Source: Alginatibacterium sediminis (lineage in GTDB: Bacteria > Pseudomonadota > Gammaproteobacteria > Enterobacterales > Celerinatantimonadaceae). Taken from it: 64,000 bases of DNA. Where the stretch lies: contig NZ_RAQO01000004.1 in assembly GCF_003610775.1 (NCBI RefSeq), positions 124,001 through 188,000 on the forward strand, given 5' to 3'. The notes under the pieces were generated by a model that was not told where the DNA came from, did not search any database, and saw only the letters and a list, made by a program, of their open reading frames with translations. Below, piece by piece: positions 17,311-26,156 of this stretch (the stretch's first letter is position 1; each line of letters starts with the position of its first letter). Both the position numbers and the translations under genes were made by a program.

Positions 17311-19512
17311 ATGAAAAAAGAGATTACAAGCGCATCCAGTCAACTTGCTGAGCAATTGGCTTCGGTGAGAGTGTCTCAGCCATTTTCTGTTTTAGGGTGC
17401 CATAGTCGTGATAAAGGTGCTCAAATCACCGCGTGGCGGCCCGATGCAATCTCTATTCAAGTTGAAGATTTGCACGGTAACAAACTTGGACAGATGTTGA
17501 AGTTGGATCAACAAGGTCTGTTTGAATTGGAGTTAGAGAGTATACCAACAGCTTACCAGTTAGCGATTCAATATTCGGACTCTCAAGTCGTTGATATCGA
17601 CCCTTACCAATTTAACGAACTTGCCTTTGAAGGTCTTGCTCAACTTCACGAAGCACCGCAAAATTTATACAAAACCTTAGGTGCGCAAATTAAGTCGGTT
17701 GAACTTGAAGGAAACACAATCAGTGGTGTTAAGTTTGCGGTATACGCACCAAGCGCAGCCGCGGTTAGTTTGATCGGCGACTTTAACCTTTGGGATGGAC
17801 GAAAACACCCCATGGAGCGCAGTATAGACGGTCACTGGGTGTTATTCGTACCAGGTCTTGAAGCTGGCTGTAAATATAAATTTGAAGTCAAAGACCCTCA
17901 CGGCAATCAATTGCCGCATAAAACTGACCCTGTAGGATTTTACTCAGAGCAATACCCATCCTTTACATCTATTGTCTGGGATCACAGTCAGTATCAATGG
18001 AATGATGAGCATTGGATAGCATCGCAACATACCGACAAACGAAAAGAAGCCATGAGTATCTACGAGGTGCATCTTGGCTCATGGAAACGAAAGCAAGAAC
18101 AAGAAGGCAAAGGTTACCTTAGCTATCGTGAACTGGCAGACGAACTGGTCAATTATGTAAAAGATATGGGTTACACCCATATAGAAGTGTTACCCGTATC
18201 TGAATTCCCGTTTGATGGCTCGTGGGGCTATCAACCTATCGGCATGTTTGCGCCAACATCACGCTTTGGTACGCCCGATGACTTTAAGTATTTTGTCGAC
18301 CAATGCCACCAAAACAACATCTCGGTCATCATTGACTGGGTGCCGGCTCACTTTCCTAGTGATGCCCATGGTTTAGCTCGATTTGATGGCACCTCATTAT
18401 ACGAGTACGAGGACCCACGCCGCGGCTGGCATAAGGATTGGAATAGCTATATTTATGACTTTGGTCGTGACAATGTAAGACAGTTCTTAGTCGCAAGTGC
18501 CTTAATATGGATGGACGAATACCATATTGACGGGCTTAGGGTCGATGCAGTAGCGTCCATGTTGTATTGGGATTATTCGCGTGACGAAGGTGAATGGGTA
18601 CCCAACGTTGACGGCGGTAACCACAACTATGAAGCGATTAGCTTGCTTAAGTGGTTTAACGAAGAAGTGTATAAACAATATCCGCACGCGATGACCATCG
18701 CCGAAGAATCAACGGCGTTTGCAGGTGTGTCTCGACCAACCTTTGATGGCGGGCTTGGGTTTGGTTTTAAGTGGAATATGGGCTGGATGCATGACAGTTT
18801 AGATTTCATGCAAAAAGACCCTGCGTTTAGAAAGTATCATCACAACGAAATCACCTTTGCAATGGTGTACAACTATGATGAAAACTTTGTCTTACCGTTG
18901 TCTCATGATGAAGTTGTTCATGGCAAAGGCTCCTTGCTTGGGAAAATGCCAGGTGATGAATGGCAACAGGCTGCTAACCTACGTGCTTATACAGCCTTCA
19001 TGTGGGCTCACCCGGGTAAGAAACTGAATTTCATGGGCAATGAAATAGCGCAAGCATCCGAGTGGAACCATGATACTTCCTTGGATTGGCATGTTTTAGA
19101 GTATCCCAAACATGCTGGGCAACAGGCCTTAGTCAAGCAACTGAACGCGACCTATAAGTCGAGTCCAGCTTTGTATCAAGGAGACTACGATACTCGGGGC
19201 TTTGAGTGGATTGACCACAACGATTGGGAACGCAGCATTGTTAGTTTCCAGCGTAATGGTATTGAAGATCAACAAACAATCATTGTAGTTTCGAACTTTA
19301 CGCCACTCGTGCGCGAGTCCTATCGAATTGGTGTTAACCATGCGGGTCGTTACCGCGTAATACTAAATACTGATTCAGAACACTATTGGGGATCTAATGC
19401 AGATTGTGGTATTGAGTTCGAAGCCGAGCAGATTGGATGGAATGAACGCGCGTATTCAATTGCGGTGAATTTGCCACCCTTAGCGACTTTGTATATCGAA
19501 AAAGTAGTGTAA
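17311..19512 (+). CDS. glgB: 1,4-alpha-glucan branching enzyme (GlgB)
   Basis: This 733-aa GH13 branching enzyme (E. coli 728) introduces alpha-1,6 branches into glycogen. It has an N-terminal GlgB domain (about 1-110), then a CBM48 domain (about 125-215, SLIGDFNLWDG). The catalytic barrel follows, with the nucleophile Asp in LRVDAVASM (about 412), Glu in AEESTAF (about 465) and LSHDEVVHG (about 530). A C-terminal beta domain ends the protein. No glgA, glgC or glgX is adjacent here, so glgB is separated from the classical glycogen operon; it is flanked by malQ with separate terminators. Confidence 0.96.
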   Translation: MKKEITSASSQLAEQLASVRVSQPFSVLGCHSRDKGAQITAWRPDAISIQVEDLHGNKLGQMLKLDQQGLFELELESIPTAYQLAIQYSDSQVVDIDPYQFNELAFEGLAQLHEAPQNLYKTLGAQIKSVELEGNTISGVKFAVYAPSAAAVSLIGDFNLWDGRKHPMERSIDGHWVLFVPGLEAGCKYKFEVKDPHGNQLPHKTDPVGFYSEQYPSFTSIVWDHSQYQWNDEHWIASQHTDKRKEAMSIYEVHLGSWKRKQEQEGKGYLSYRELADELVNYVKDMGYTHIEVLPVSEFPFDGSWGYQPIGMFAPTSRFGTPDDFKYFVDQCHQNNISVIIDWVPAHFPSDAHGLARFDGTSLYEYEDPRRGWHKDWNSYIYDFGRDNVRQFLVASALIWMDEYHIDGLRVDAVASMLYWDYSRDEGEWVPNVDGGNHNYEAISLLKWFNEEVYKQYPHAMTIAEESTAFAGVSRPTFDGGLGFGFKWNMGWMHDSLDFMQKDPAFRKYHHNEITFAMVYNYDENFVLPLSHDEVVHGKGSLLGKMPGDEWQQAANLRAYTAFMWAHPGKKLNFMGNEIAQASEWNHDTSLDWHVLEYPKHAGQQALVKQLNATYKSSPALYQGDYDTRGFEWIDHNDWERSIVSFQRNGIEDQQTIIVVSNFTPLVRESYRIGVNHAGRYRVILNTDSEHYWGSNADCGIEFEAEQIGWNERAYSIAVNLPPLATLYIEKVV

Positions 19513-19534
19513 GTAAAGCCAGCATTGTTTAGTT

Positions 19535-19559
19535 AAACCAGCCTAAGGGCTGGTTTTTT
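19535..19559 (+). terminator. intrinsic terminator of glgB
   Basis: ACCAGCC-TAAG-GGCTGGT stem followed by TTTTT, shortly after the glgB stop. Confidence 0.87.
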
Positions 19560-19631
19560 CGTTTTTAATATTCAAACAAGCACGGTTAATCAGTTAATAT
19601 GGCAACGGAATGTTAATCAAATTGAGTATTT

Positions 19632-20054
19632 ATGTCTGCCGCCGATAAACCTGATCCTAAAAATAATGCCCAGTGGCTTGAGCAACTGGATGGTGCAAGT
19701 TATCAAGTGACCCGACTAGGCGCGACCGAAAGACCGTTTAGTGGGGAACTGTTGTACGAAGTTCGTGCTGGCATATATCGTTGTATCTGTTGTCAAAGCG
19801 AATTGTTTGATGCAAACGCAAAGTTTGACGCGGGATGCGGTTGGCCAAGTTTCGATAAATCTATAGATCTTGGAAGCATTCGGTATTTACGCGACTCAAG
19901 TCTCTTGATGGAGCGCGTAGAAGTGAGGTGTAGCAACTGTGACGCGCATTTAGGACACGTTTTCGACGATGGGCCCAGTGAAAGCAAACAACGTTACTGT
20001 ATCAATTCTGTGGCGCTTACATTTGAAGCTTTAGATAAGTCAGCGGAGTCCTGA
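19632..20054 (+). CDS. msrB: peptide-methionine (R)-S-oxide reductase MsrB
   Basis: This 140-aa enzyme repairs the R epimer of methionine sulfoxide in proteins. Two CxxC pairs for structural zinc are visible, in YRCICCQSELF and VRCSNCDAHLGHVF. The catalytic cysteine is in RYCINSVALTF near the C-terminus, and GCGWPSF is conserved. The ribosome-binding site is weak. The NAD-kinase-like gene starts at the next base after the stop, so the two are likely co-transcribed. Confidence 0.95.
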   Translation: MSAADKPDPKNNAQWLEQLDGASYQVTRLGATERPFSGELLYEVRAGIYRCICCQSELFDANAKFDAGCGWPSFDKSIDLGSIRYLRDSSLLMERVEVRCSNCDAHLGHVFDDGPSESKQRYCINSVALTFEALDKSAES

Positions 20055-21245
20055 GTGTATAAAATAGGACTAATTATAAATCCGATTGCCGGCATCGGAG
20101 GTAGTGTTGCCTTAAAAGGAAGCGATGATGTTGCCATACTCGCACAGCAGCTTGGCGGAGTATCTGCCGCGAAACAACGCAGTAGATTGTGTTTTGAGGT
20201 GCTGCTTGAACAAGGATTAAGTGTTGAAATTATTACTGCCTCAGGGGACATGGGGGGCGATTTATGTACAGAACTTGGTTGGGAACATCAAGTTGTCTAC
20301 GACGCTCACGATCCCAGTAGTTTTTTAGACACTCAGGCTGCACTTAAAAAAATTCAAGCGCAGCAAGTTGACATTGTGGTGTTTGCCGGTGGTGACGGGA
20401 CGGCTCGCGATATTAGTGCTGTTCTGAACGAAGGACAAGCCTGTTTAGGTATCCCTGCTGGTTGTAAAATTCACTCGGCTGTTTACGGGGTTAGCCCTAG
20501 AGCCGCAGGGCATGTACTGGCCAAGTTAGTTCGCGGTGAAATGCTGAGTATTGCTGAGGCTCAAGTGATGGATATTGATGAGACTGCATTTCGCCAAGGA
20601 GTCGTTAAGGCGAAAAGGTTTGGCGAAATGTGGGTTCCGCAAGATCTAAGATATGTTCAATCAGTAAAAATGGGCGGTGTTGAACACGAAGCTCTTGTTA
20701 TTGAAGATTTAGCCGCGCACATTCAGGAATTACTTGAGCCGGGAGTAAGTTATATAATTGGTTCTGGAAGTACGATTGACGGAATTATGCAGCACTTAAA
20801 TCTAGAAAATACGCTACTTGGAGTGGATTTACTCAAAGATGGGCAAATTGTTGGGAAAGATTTGACAGCGCAACAACTACTCGACAAAATATCGCTCGAA
20901 AATACCCACTTGCTGGTAACGCCGATTGGCGGTCAGGGACACCTATTTGGTCGCGGTAATCAACAATTAAGCGCAACACTATTGCGAAAACTAAGCCGTG
21001 AACAGATTTGGATTGTAGCAAGTAAACAGAAAATGAAAGCCCTGCAGGGACGCTGGCTCGTATGCGACACAGGCGATCCCGATTTAGATCTTCAACTTAG
21101 TGGCAGCTGGAATATTATCACCGGTTACCATGATCAAATCCGATATCGTGTGTCTAATCCTGAATTTGAGGTGTCCGATGCTCGTAAGTTATTATCAGAA
21201 AGTCCAAGCAACATTAGCGCAAGTCCAAATCAGCCAAACAGCTAA
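20055..21245 (+). CDS. ATP-NAD kinase-like protein (COG3199 type)
   Basis: This 396-aa protein has the NAD/diacylglycerol kinase fold. The N-terminus IGLIINPIAGIGGSVALKG and the nucleotide-binding VVFAGGDGTARD (near residue 115) are visible, followed by GIPAGCKIHSAVYG. It belongs to the predicted ATP-NAD kinase group distinct from the essential NadK; the substrate is not known. The start is GTG directly after the msrB stop. The 3' end overlaps the next gene by 68 bases. Confidence 0.8.
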   Translation: MYKIGLIINPIAGIGGSVALKGSDDVAILAQQLGGVSAAKQRSRLCFEVLLEQGLSVEIITASGDMGGDLCTELGWEHQVVYDAHDPSSFLDTQAALKKIQAQQVDIVVFAGGDGTARDISAVLNEGQACLGIPAGCKIHSAVYGVSPRAAGHVLAKLVRGEMLSIAEAQVMDIDETAFRQGVVKAKRFGEMWVPQDLRYVQSVKMGGVEHEALVIEDLAAHIQELLEPGVSYIIGSGSTIDGIMQHLNLENTLLGVDLLKDGQIVGKDLTAQQLLDKISLENTHLLVTPIGGQGHLFGRGNQQLSATLLRKLSREQIWIVASKQKMKALQGRWLVCDTGDPDLDLQLSGSWNIITGYHDQIRYRVSNPEFEVSDARKLLSESPSNISASPNQPNS

Positions 21246-21543
21246 ACAACAACTGCTTAGCCATGCCCATCTCGCTTATCATACAACGCAAGTCAGCGAA
21301 CGACCTATGGTGCATACCTTTAAACACCAGATGCTTGAGTTTTTACTACAATCGAGCGATGCGCGCGAGTACAACGATTCTTTACAAACAGAGATGGAAC
21401 GCGCTTGGCTAGATATTGTTGCGACTCTTGCTACCCCAACCAAGCCGCAGGTTATAGCTTACTCGCGTTTTGAAGATAGCCTTGAGCCACACGCATTGAT
21501 CTGTAAAGCGCCTGAGCAAATGAGCTCGTTAATGGCTGGTTAA
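21178..21543 (+). CDS. hypothetical protein, 121 aa
   Basis: I do not recognise this protein. The frame opens upstream at 21100, but the ATG at 21178 is the plausible start; even so it overlaps the NAD-kinase-like gene by 68 bases. The product is soluble and helical, with no signal peptide or Cys. After the overlap about 300 bases remain that are not explained by any other gene, which supports it being real. Its stop overlaps the stop of the convergent PAS gene (TTAA at 21540-21543). Confidence 0.6.
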   Translation: MLVSYYQKVQATLAQVQISQTAKQQLLSHAHLAYHTTQVSERPMVHTFKHQMLEFLLQSSDAREYNDSLQTEMERAWLDIVATLATPTKPQVIAYSRFEDSLEPHALICKAPEQMSSLMAG

Positions 21544-21986
21544 GCTTGCTGTGCTTCTAAAATTTGTTGTCTATAAGCAACTGTGTCTGTGACATCGTAA
21601 ACAATTAAGCTTACGTGTGTCACTTGCCCTGTTAGCGAGGTCAAGGGAATGATCGTCACGTTTTGGTACATATGTTCCATTATTCCGGTGATAGGCCGAT
21701 AATTATTAAAAGGGAACACAAAGGGGCGTTGCTCCCAGGTTACAAAGGCTCGGTTGTTTAAGGTAAACACGGTATCGATTTTTCCTGTAAGCCAGTTTTT
21801 ATCTATATTTGGAAACAGGTCGAACACATTCTTGCCTTGAACCTGGTCTGGGCGCATGGAACTGTGAGCTTCCATAAAGGTATTCCAGCTTTTAATGTTG
21901 TATTCTTTATCTAGTACCACCAAACCAACATCAATGGTCTGAATCATTTCAGCCATCCAGTGAAACTCGTTTATATCGTCGCTCAT
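21540..21986 (-). CDS. PAS-domain protein
   Basis: This 148-aa protein consists almost entirely of one PAS domain. The opening MIQTIDVGLVVLDKEYNIKSWNTFM and the following region GKNVFDLFPNI are typical of PAS signal-sensor modules, and it ends near YDVTDTVAYRQQ. It has no kinase, GGDEF or other output domain. It starts one base after the stop of the upstream response regulator gene, so it likely supplies a sensory partner to it. The ligand is unknown. Confidence 0.8.
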   Translation of the reverse strand: MSDDINEFHWMAEMIQTIDVGLVVLDKEYNIKSWNTFMEAHSSMRPDQVQGKNVFDLFPNIDKNWLTGKIDTVFTLNNRAFVTWEQRPFVFPFNNYRPITGIMEHMYQNVTIIPLTSLTGQVTHVSLIVYDVTDTVAYRQQILEAQQA

Positions 21987-21987
21987 C

Positions 21988-23055
21988 TTAAGCCTCTTCG
22001 TCGAACAAATAGCCGACTTTATTATTCAGGGTTGTTAAGGAGTCTTCGGTGATTAAAATTAGTAAATCGCACTTGATATCAAAGCTTTCTATTTGGTAGT
22101 TAATTTCAATAGCTAGGGTTCGCTGCCAGCGACTAGTATTACGGGTAATGAGCTCAGAAATACTCAAGTGTTGCCCCAACACTACCGGCTGACCTTGTGC
22201 CAGATTCATGTCTAACTGTTCAGAAATAGCTTTGAGGTAAGCGCCAATCAAAATATTGGCAACATCCATCAGTACTTCAAGTTGACCATGGTCATCAAGC
22301 TCACCTTTGAAGCCCATCAATTGCGCCATGTTGGTAAACGCAGAATCACGAAACAACAGAAGGGCCTCACCAGAAACACCCGCACCAATAAACCCTTGGC
22401 AAACAGCCGACATTGACTCGTTATCTTCGATTGAACTTAGTGCCATATGCAGTTCGCTGGTTTCCAACATATTAACGTTTGGAATGGGCAGGTGAATAAA
22501 GGTGCCGATCATACGCGCTAAAAGATTAGCAGCTCTGCCCATCGCGACATTGGCTACTTCTTGATAGGAGTCCCGATAGGGCGTGATATCAACATTATTA
22601 CTGTCGTCTACGGTGCTTTTAAGTGTCGCTAGTTCATCATTACCAATGTATTGCGCAGGGGGATTTTTTATAGCTGCAAGTTGTTCTGGGTTTACAATTC
22701 CATATTTATGTAAAATATCTGTGATTTTTTCTTTGCTAGTGGGTTTGTTGATAAAATCCAATGCCCCTAGTTGTTTAACCCGTTCATATGCTTGCGGTTG
22801 TATATCTCCCGATACAACTATCACTAATGCGGGTAAATCTTGTTTCTGAATGGCTTCGAGTACTTCGTAGCCATCCATGACCGGCATGTTAAGATCTAAA
22901 AAAACGATGTCGCCTTTACCAGCTTTGATAGCGTCTAGGCCCTCTTGGCCATTTGTCGCAAGCGTAATTTCAACATCCCAACCCAGTGGTAAGCTGCGAG
23001 CCATTTGCTTGCGCGCCATATTGGAATCGTCACAAATTAATATAGGTAAGCGCAT
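21988..23055 (-). CDS. response regulator with CheC/CheX-like output domain
   Basis: This 355-aa protein has an N-terminal receiver domain (about 1-120: CDDSN acidic pocket, phospho-acceptor Asp in DIVFLDLNMPVMDG near residue 55, conserved Lys in INKPTS). A C-terminal CheC/CheX-like domain (about 160-350) follows, with blocks resembling the CheC repeat around AVCQGFIGAGVSGEALLLF and VLMDVANILIGAYL. CheC/CheX proteins dephosphorylate CheY-P in chemotaxis, so this may be a self-contained phosphatase or adaptation switch. It forms an operon with the PAS gene, away from the flagellar block. Confidence 0.75.
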   Translation of the reverse strand: MRLPILICDDSNMARKQMARSLPLGWDVEITLATNGQEGLDAIKAGKGDIVFLDLNMPVMDGYEVLEAIQKQDLPALVIVVSGDIQPQAYERVKQLGALDFINKPTSKEKITDILHKYGIVNPEQLAAIKNPPAQYIGNDELATLKSTVDDSNNVDITPYRDSYQEVANVAMGRAANLLARMIGTFIHLPIPNVNMLETSELHMALSSIEDNESMSAVCQGFIGAGVSGEALLLFRDSAFTNMAQLMGFKGELDDHGQLEVLMDVANILIGAYLKAISEQLDMNLAQGQPVVLGQHLSISELITRNTSRWQRTLAIEINYQIESFDIKCDLLILITEDSLTTLNNKVGYLFDEEA

Positions 23056-23259
23056 TGTTCCTCGACAATTCAGTTGAATATTTACTTATTATCGCCTAAT
23101 TGGCTAACCGTGGTACACAAAATTTAGAATTGACTTAATTATGTAAATTTTAGTCTATTTTTCGGGACTTAGCCTATATTTGCTGTCTGACCAGTGGGAG
23201 AACCAGATTGTTTCATGTTAATCTATGTACTGCTCTAAATCGTACACGGTAGTATTTAA

Positions 23260-23841
23260 TTGAACTCTCGAATCCTAGCTCTACTTGTAAGTAGTTTCTT
23301 AATCTTTAGCAGCAACGCGAATGCAGCTCTGATTAATAACAATATCCAGTATTACGAAGTCGAAGCTGAGGACCTCAGGGGCCTACGTCAGCAAATTCAA
23401 TCTAAAGGGCCTTTAGTTGCTGGGAATAGATATCCAATCCACGGGGAATATCACTTCAAGTGGAAGCCAAAAACCCGCGAAGTTAACCAACAATGCCAGG
23501 CTCTAGCACCAGAATTACAGTTACAAGCCCGTCTTAAAATGCCGCGCTGGATTAGCCAAAGCCAAGCTGATTTTGGCAGCCAACAACAATGGCTAAACTT
23601 TATTGGAGCAGCACAGCAGTACCATCAGCAGATCAGTAACATTGTTGAGAACAATGCTCAGCGTTTTTCTGACCAAGCAAAAAGCTTAAATGCCGATAAC
23701 TGTGAACAATTAGCGGCACTTATCGATGCAAAAGGTAGGGCAGCTTTAGCGTCTGCTAATCAACAAGTACGAAATTACCAGCGTAAAACTCAAAGTGGTC
23801 GTAGTTTAGGGCTCAGTCTTTCGACGCTTTATAACCAATAG
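23260..23841 (+). CDS. secreted DUF922-like protein, protease motif degenerate
   Basis: This 193-aa protein has an N-terminal signal peptide (about 1-22, cleavage after ANA). The pattern Y-x-V near residue 32, KGPLVAGNRYPIHGEYHFKWKP and LPRW-like KMPRWISQ matches DUF922, a family of predicted secreted zinc proteases. The region that normally carries HExxH reads YHQQIS here, so the catalytic Glu and second His appear to be missing. The only in-frame start near the signal peptide is TTG at 23260, with a weak GGTAG upstream. It is convergent with mnmC. Confidence 0.65.
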   Translation: MNSRILALLVSSFLIFSSNANAALINNNIQYYEVEAEDLRGLRQQIQSKGPLVAGNRYPIHGEYHFKWKPKTREVNQQCQALAPELQLQARLKMPRWISQSQADFGSQQQWLNFIGAAQQYHQQISNIVENNAQRFSDQAKSLNADNCEQLAALIDAKGRAALASANQQVRNYQRKTQSGRSLGLSLSTLYNQ

Positions 23842-23861
23842 TGTGATAAGCGCTAGTCCAT

Positions 23862-25901
23862 TTACCGAAATGTTGAATCTGCCAATAATGGTCGGTTTTT
23901 TCTCAAACGCCGCAGTAACATCCGACCAGGGGCCATGGCGTGAAAAGTTTGAGTATGCAGTGGTATCGCCTCAGCTGCTAATTCACTTGCTAATACTTCT
24001 GCGCCAAGAGCTGCCGTGCTCAAGCCTCTAGCACCTAGACCTGCAAAACAATAACAATGGGGATGCTGAGCAAGTAATTGCTGCTGCCAGTGATCACGAT
24101 AGCTAGGCTCAAGGATTTGCGAATAATCAGGCATCGGCCCTACCATAGGACAGTGATCGCGAAGCATGCCGCGCACTGAGACTCGCGAACGGAAGTGTTG
24201 ATGCTCTCCAGTTAAAATTTTACCTAAATTTGCTACATTCTGTTGTCGTTCAACGTCGCTAGGCTCGCGGGATTCTTGCTCAAAACGATGACTTGCCCCT
24301 AAACAATGAAGATTTTGGTTAGCAGGGGTTAAGTAGCCTTTATAACAAATGACACTATTGAGCTTTTGAAGTTGCTCGTTGGTATGGATCTGTTCAATTT
24401 GGCCACCTACGACTTGAATTGGGTAATCTTTGGCTTGGCTAAACTCTTTAATTTGATGACCATTACACACAACCATTGCGGAGAAACTGCGTTCTTGCGT
24501 CGAGTGTTGCTTATCGCGTGCATGGTAGCTTAGGCTGACAGAATCGTTTGTGGTTCGAAAGCTTTCAATTTTGCAGTTATATATTTGTTCCAGGTTGCCG
24601 CTAGCGTGTGATTGATTGAGTAAGGCTTGACACAAATGGGCTGGACTTAGCCAGCCCGCATTGGGGTGCCACAATCCTGGTAAGCCTAAGCTTAATCCGT
24701 GGCGCGCGTCAGCGGTTTGAGCATCGAGGTACTCAAGGGCTTCAAAATCCTGATAGAGTTGTGCCAATTTGATATGTTTGGTCTCAGATTTCAGATCATA
24801 ATCAGACTCAAATACGCCACAAAATTGATGTGGAATGTCTTCCCCTAGCAAACTTAACTTTTCTACCAATCGTCTTTGGTAGGCGCATGCTTGCCAATAA
24901 AACTGGTTTAAATGGGGCTCGGCATTGAGCAATAGCGGGTAAATTGCGCCTTGTGGGTTTCCTGAAGCGCTTTGCGCAGCTGTTGCTTCTTGCTCGAGTA
25001 AGCAAACCTTAAAGCCCCGGCGCGTTAAAGCGTAAGCCATGTTACAACCCGCAATTCCAGCGCCAATGACGGCAATTGTTTGTTGTTCCGGTTTAGTATA
25101 GTTGCTTATAAAACGTGCGTCGGCAGCCGTATTCTTAAGCTGTGTTTCTGGGCGAAGGTAGTGGCCGCGTAGCATATGTCGTTTAACTGCAAAACCTTTG
25201 GTCTTTTCGCAAGTAAAGCCAGCTTGCTGTAGTCCTCGTCGAACAAAGCCGGCAGCAGTAAATGTTGCGAAGCTAGCCTTATTTTTGCTGTGGAAAGCCA
25301 TGGCATCAAAGAGAGGTTGATTCCACATCTCAGGGTTTTTTGTGGGCGAAAATCCATCCAGAAACCAGCAATCAATTAGCCCCTCTGGATGGGGCACTAA
25401 TTTTGACAAACTATCCTGAATATCACCTATCCAAAGGTCGAGAGTGATTTGTTGTTGATGAAAGTGCAATCGGTTACAACCGGGAAGAAGTTGCTCTGGG
25501 TAAACAGAAATTAATTCGTCTGCGTATTCCTTTAGGCTCGGCCAAGACTGCAGCGCGCGCTTTAAATCAGAGCGTCGCAGTGGATACTTTTCAAAGCTTA
25601 TAAAATGGATCGCTTTTTTGCTGGCCAGACTTGCTAGTAACTCGCAGCAAGCAAGTAAGTTAAGGCCTGTACCAAAACCAGATTCAGCAATGGTAATTCG
25701 ATCGTTTGATTCGTGTAGTAGTTTTTCTGATAATCTATTTTGAGCGAGGAACACATATCGACTTTCCTCTAATCCATCATGTTTGGAAAAGTAGACATCT
25801 TCAAAATCTGTCGCCACCGGCATTTGCTCGTCATTCCAATCGAGCTTAGCGTATTGAACTGAGCTTTGGTATACGGTGTTGGTGGATGCATTGGGCTGCA
25901 T
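23862..25901 (-). CDS. mnmC: bifunctional tRNA 5-methylaminomethyl-2-thiouridine enzyme MnmC
   Basis: This 679-aa fusion protein completes mnm5s2U34 in tRNAs after MnmEG. The N-terminal SAM-dependent methyltransferase part (MnmD activity, about 1-250) shows ESGFGTGLNLL and WFLDGFSPTKNPEMW. The C-terminal FAD-dependent oxidase (MnmC1, from about 270) shows the dinucleotide-binding IAVIGAGIAGCNMA and a late FAGLGARGLSTAAL segment. E. coli MnmC has 668 aa. It is divergent from fabB, as in E. coli. Confidence 0.95.
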   Translation of the reverse strand: MQPNASTNTVYQSSVQYAKLDWNDEQMPVATDFEDVYFSKHDGLEESRYVFLAQNRLSEKLLHESNDRITIAESGFGTGLNLLACCELLASLASKKAIHFISFEKYPLRRSDLKRALQSWPSLKEYADELISVYPEQLLPGCNRLHFHQQQITLDLWIGDIQDSLSKLVPHPEGLIDCWFLDGFSPTKNPEMWNQPLFDAMAFHSKNKASFATFTAAGFVRRGLQQAGFTCEKTKGFAVKRHMLRGHYLRPETQLKNTAADARFISNYTKPEQQTIAVIGAGIAGCNMAYALTRRGFKVCLLEQEATAAQSASGNPQGAIYPLLLNAEPHLNQFYWQACAYQRRLVEKLSLLGEDIPHQFCGVFESDYDLKSETKHIKLAQLYQDFEALEYLDAQTADARHGLSLGLPGLWHPNAGWLSPAHLCQALLNQSHASGNLEQIYNCKIESFRTTNDSVSLSYHARDKQHSTQERSFSAMVVCNGHQIKEFSQAKDYPIQVVGGQIEQIHTNEQLQKLNSVICYKGYLTPANQNLHCLGASHRFEQESREPSDVERQQNVANLGKILTGEHQHFRSRVSVRGMLRDHCPMVGPMPDYSQILEPSYRDHWQQQLLAQHPHCYCFAGLGARGLSTAALGAEVLASELAAEAIPLHTQTFHAMAPGRMLLRRLRKNRPLLADSTFR

Positions 25902-26071
25902 TAATACCTCAAAAAGTGCTTTAAGCTGTATTGCTAGTAATTTTATGGCTAAGATAGCGGCATAGTAAAGTGAGTAGATTACGCTATTTGAGTTGCAATG
26001 ATCTATTTATCATGAGTTTAAATGCCCATATTAAGACGACGAGTTTATCGGGCAAACTGTTGGTAATTTTC

Positions 26072-26089
26072 AGCGTACACGTGTACTCT
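26072..26089. promoter_or_regulatory. candidate FabR operator of fabB
   Basis: AGCGTACACGTGTACTCT is a near-perfect palindrome matching the FabR pattern AGCGTACA-N2-TGTxCGCT except near its right end. FabR represses fabB (and fabA) in E. coli and relatives, setting unsaturated fatty acid levels. The position, about 70 bases before the fabB start, fits. Confidence 0.6.
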
Positions 26090-26102
26090 CTTCCGACCAG
26101 TT
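26086..26102. promoter_or_regulatory. candidate FadR site of fabB
   Basis: This 17-base window matches the FadR consensus AACTGGTCCGACCTGTT at 12 positions, with an intact core TCCGACC and a GTT end but a weak left half. In E. coli FadR activates fabB from a site close to the FabR operator. Here the two candidate sites overlap by four bases. Confidence 0.42.
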
Positions 26103-26156
26103 GCTAAAAGTTTGTTTGCTAAACTAAGCCCGAATATAAAACAAAGAGAAATTGTC

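Noticed and set aside
23075-23115. Possible sigma28 promoter upstream of the response regulator
   Set aside because: GGCGATAA on the minus strand resembles the -10, but nothing like TAAAGTTT lies 11 bases upstream.
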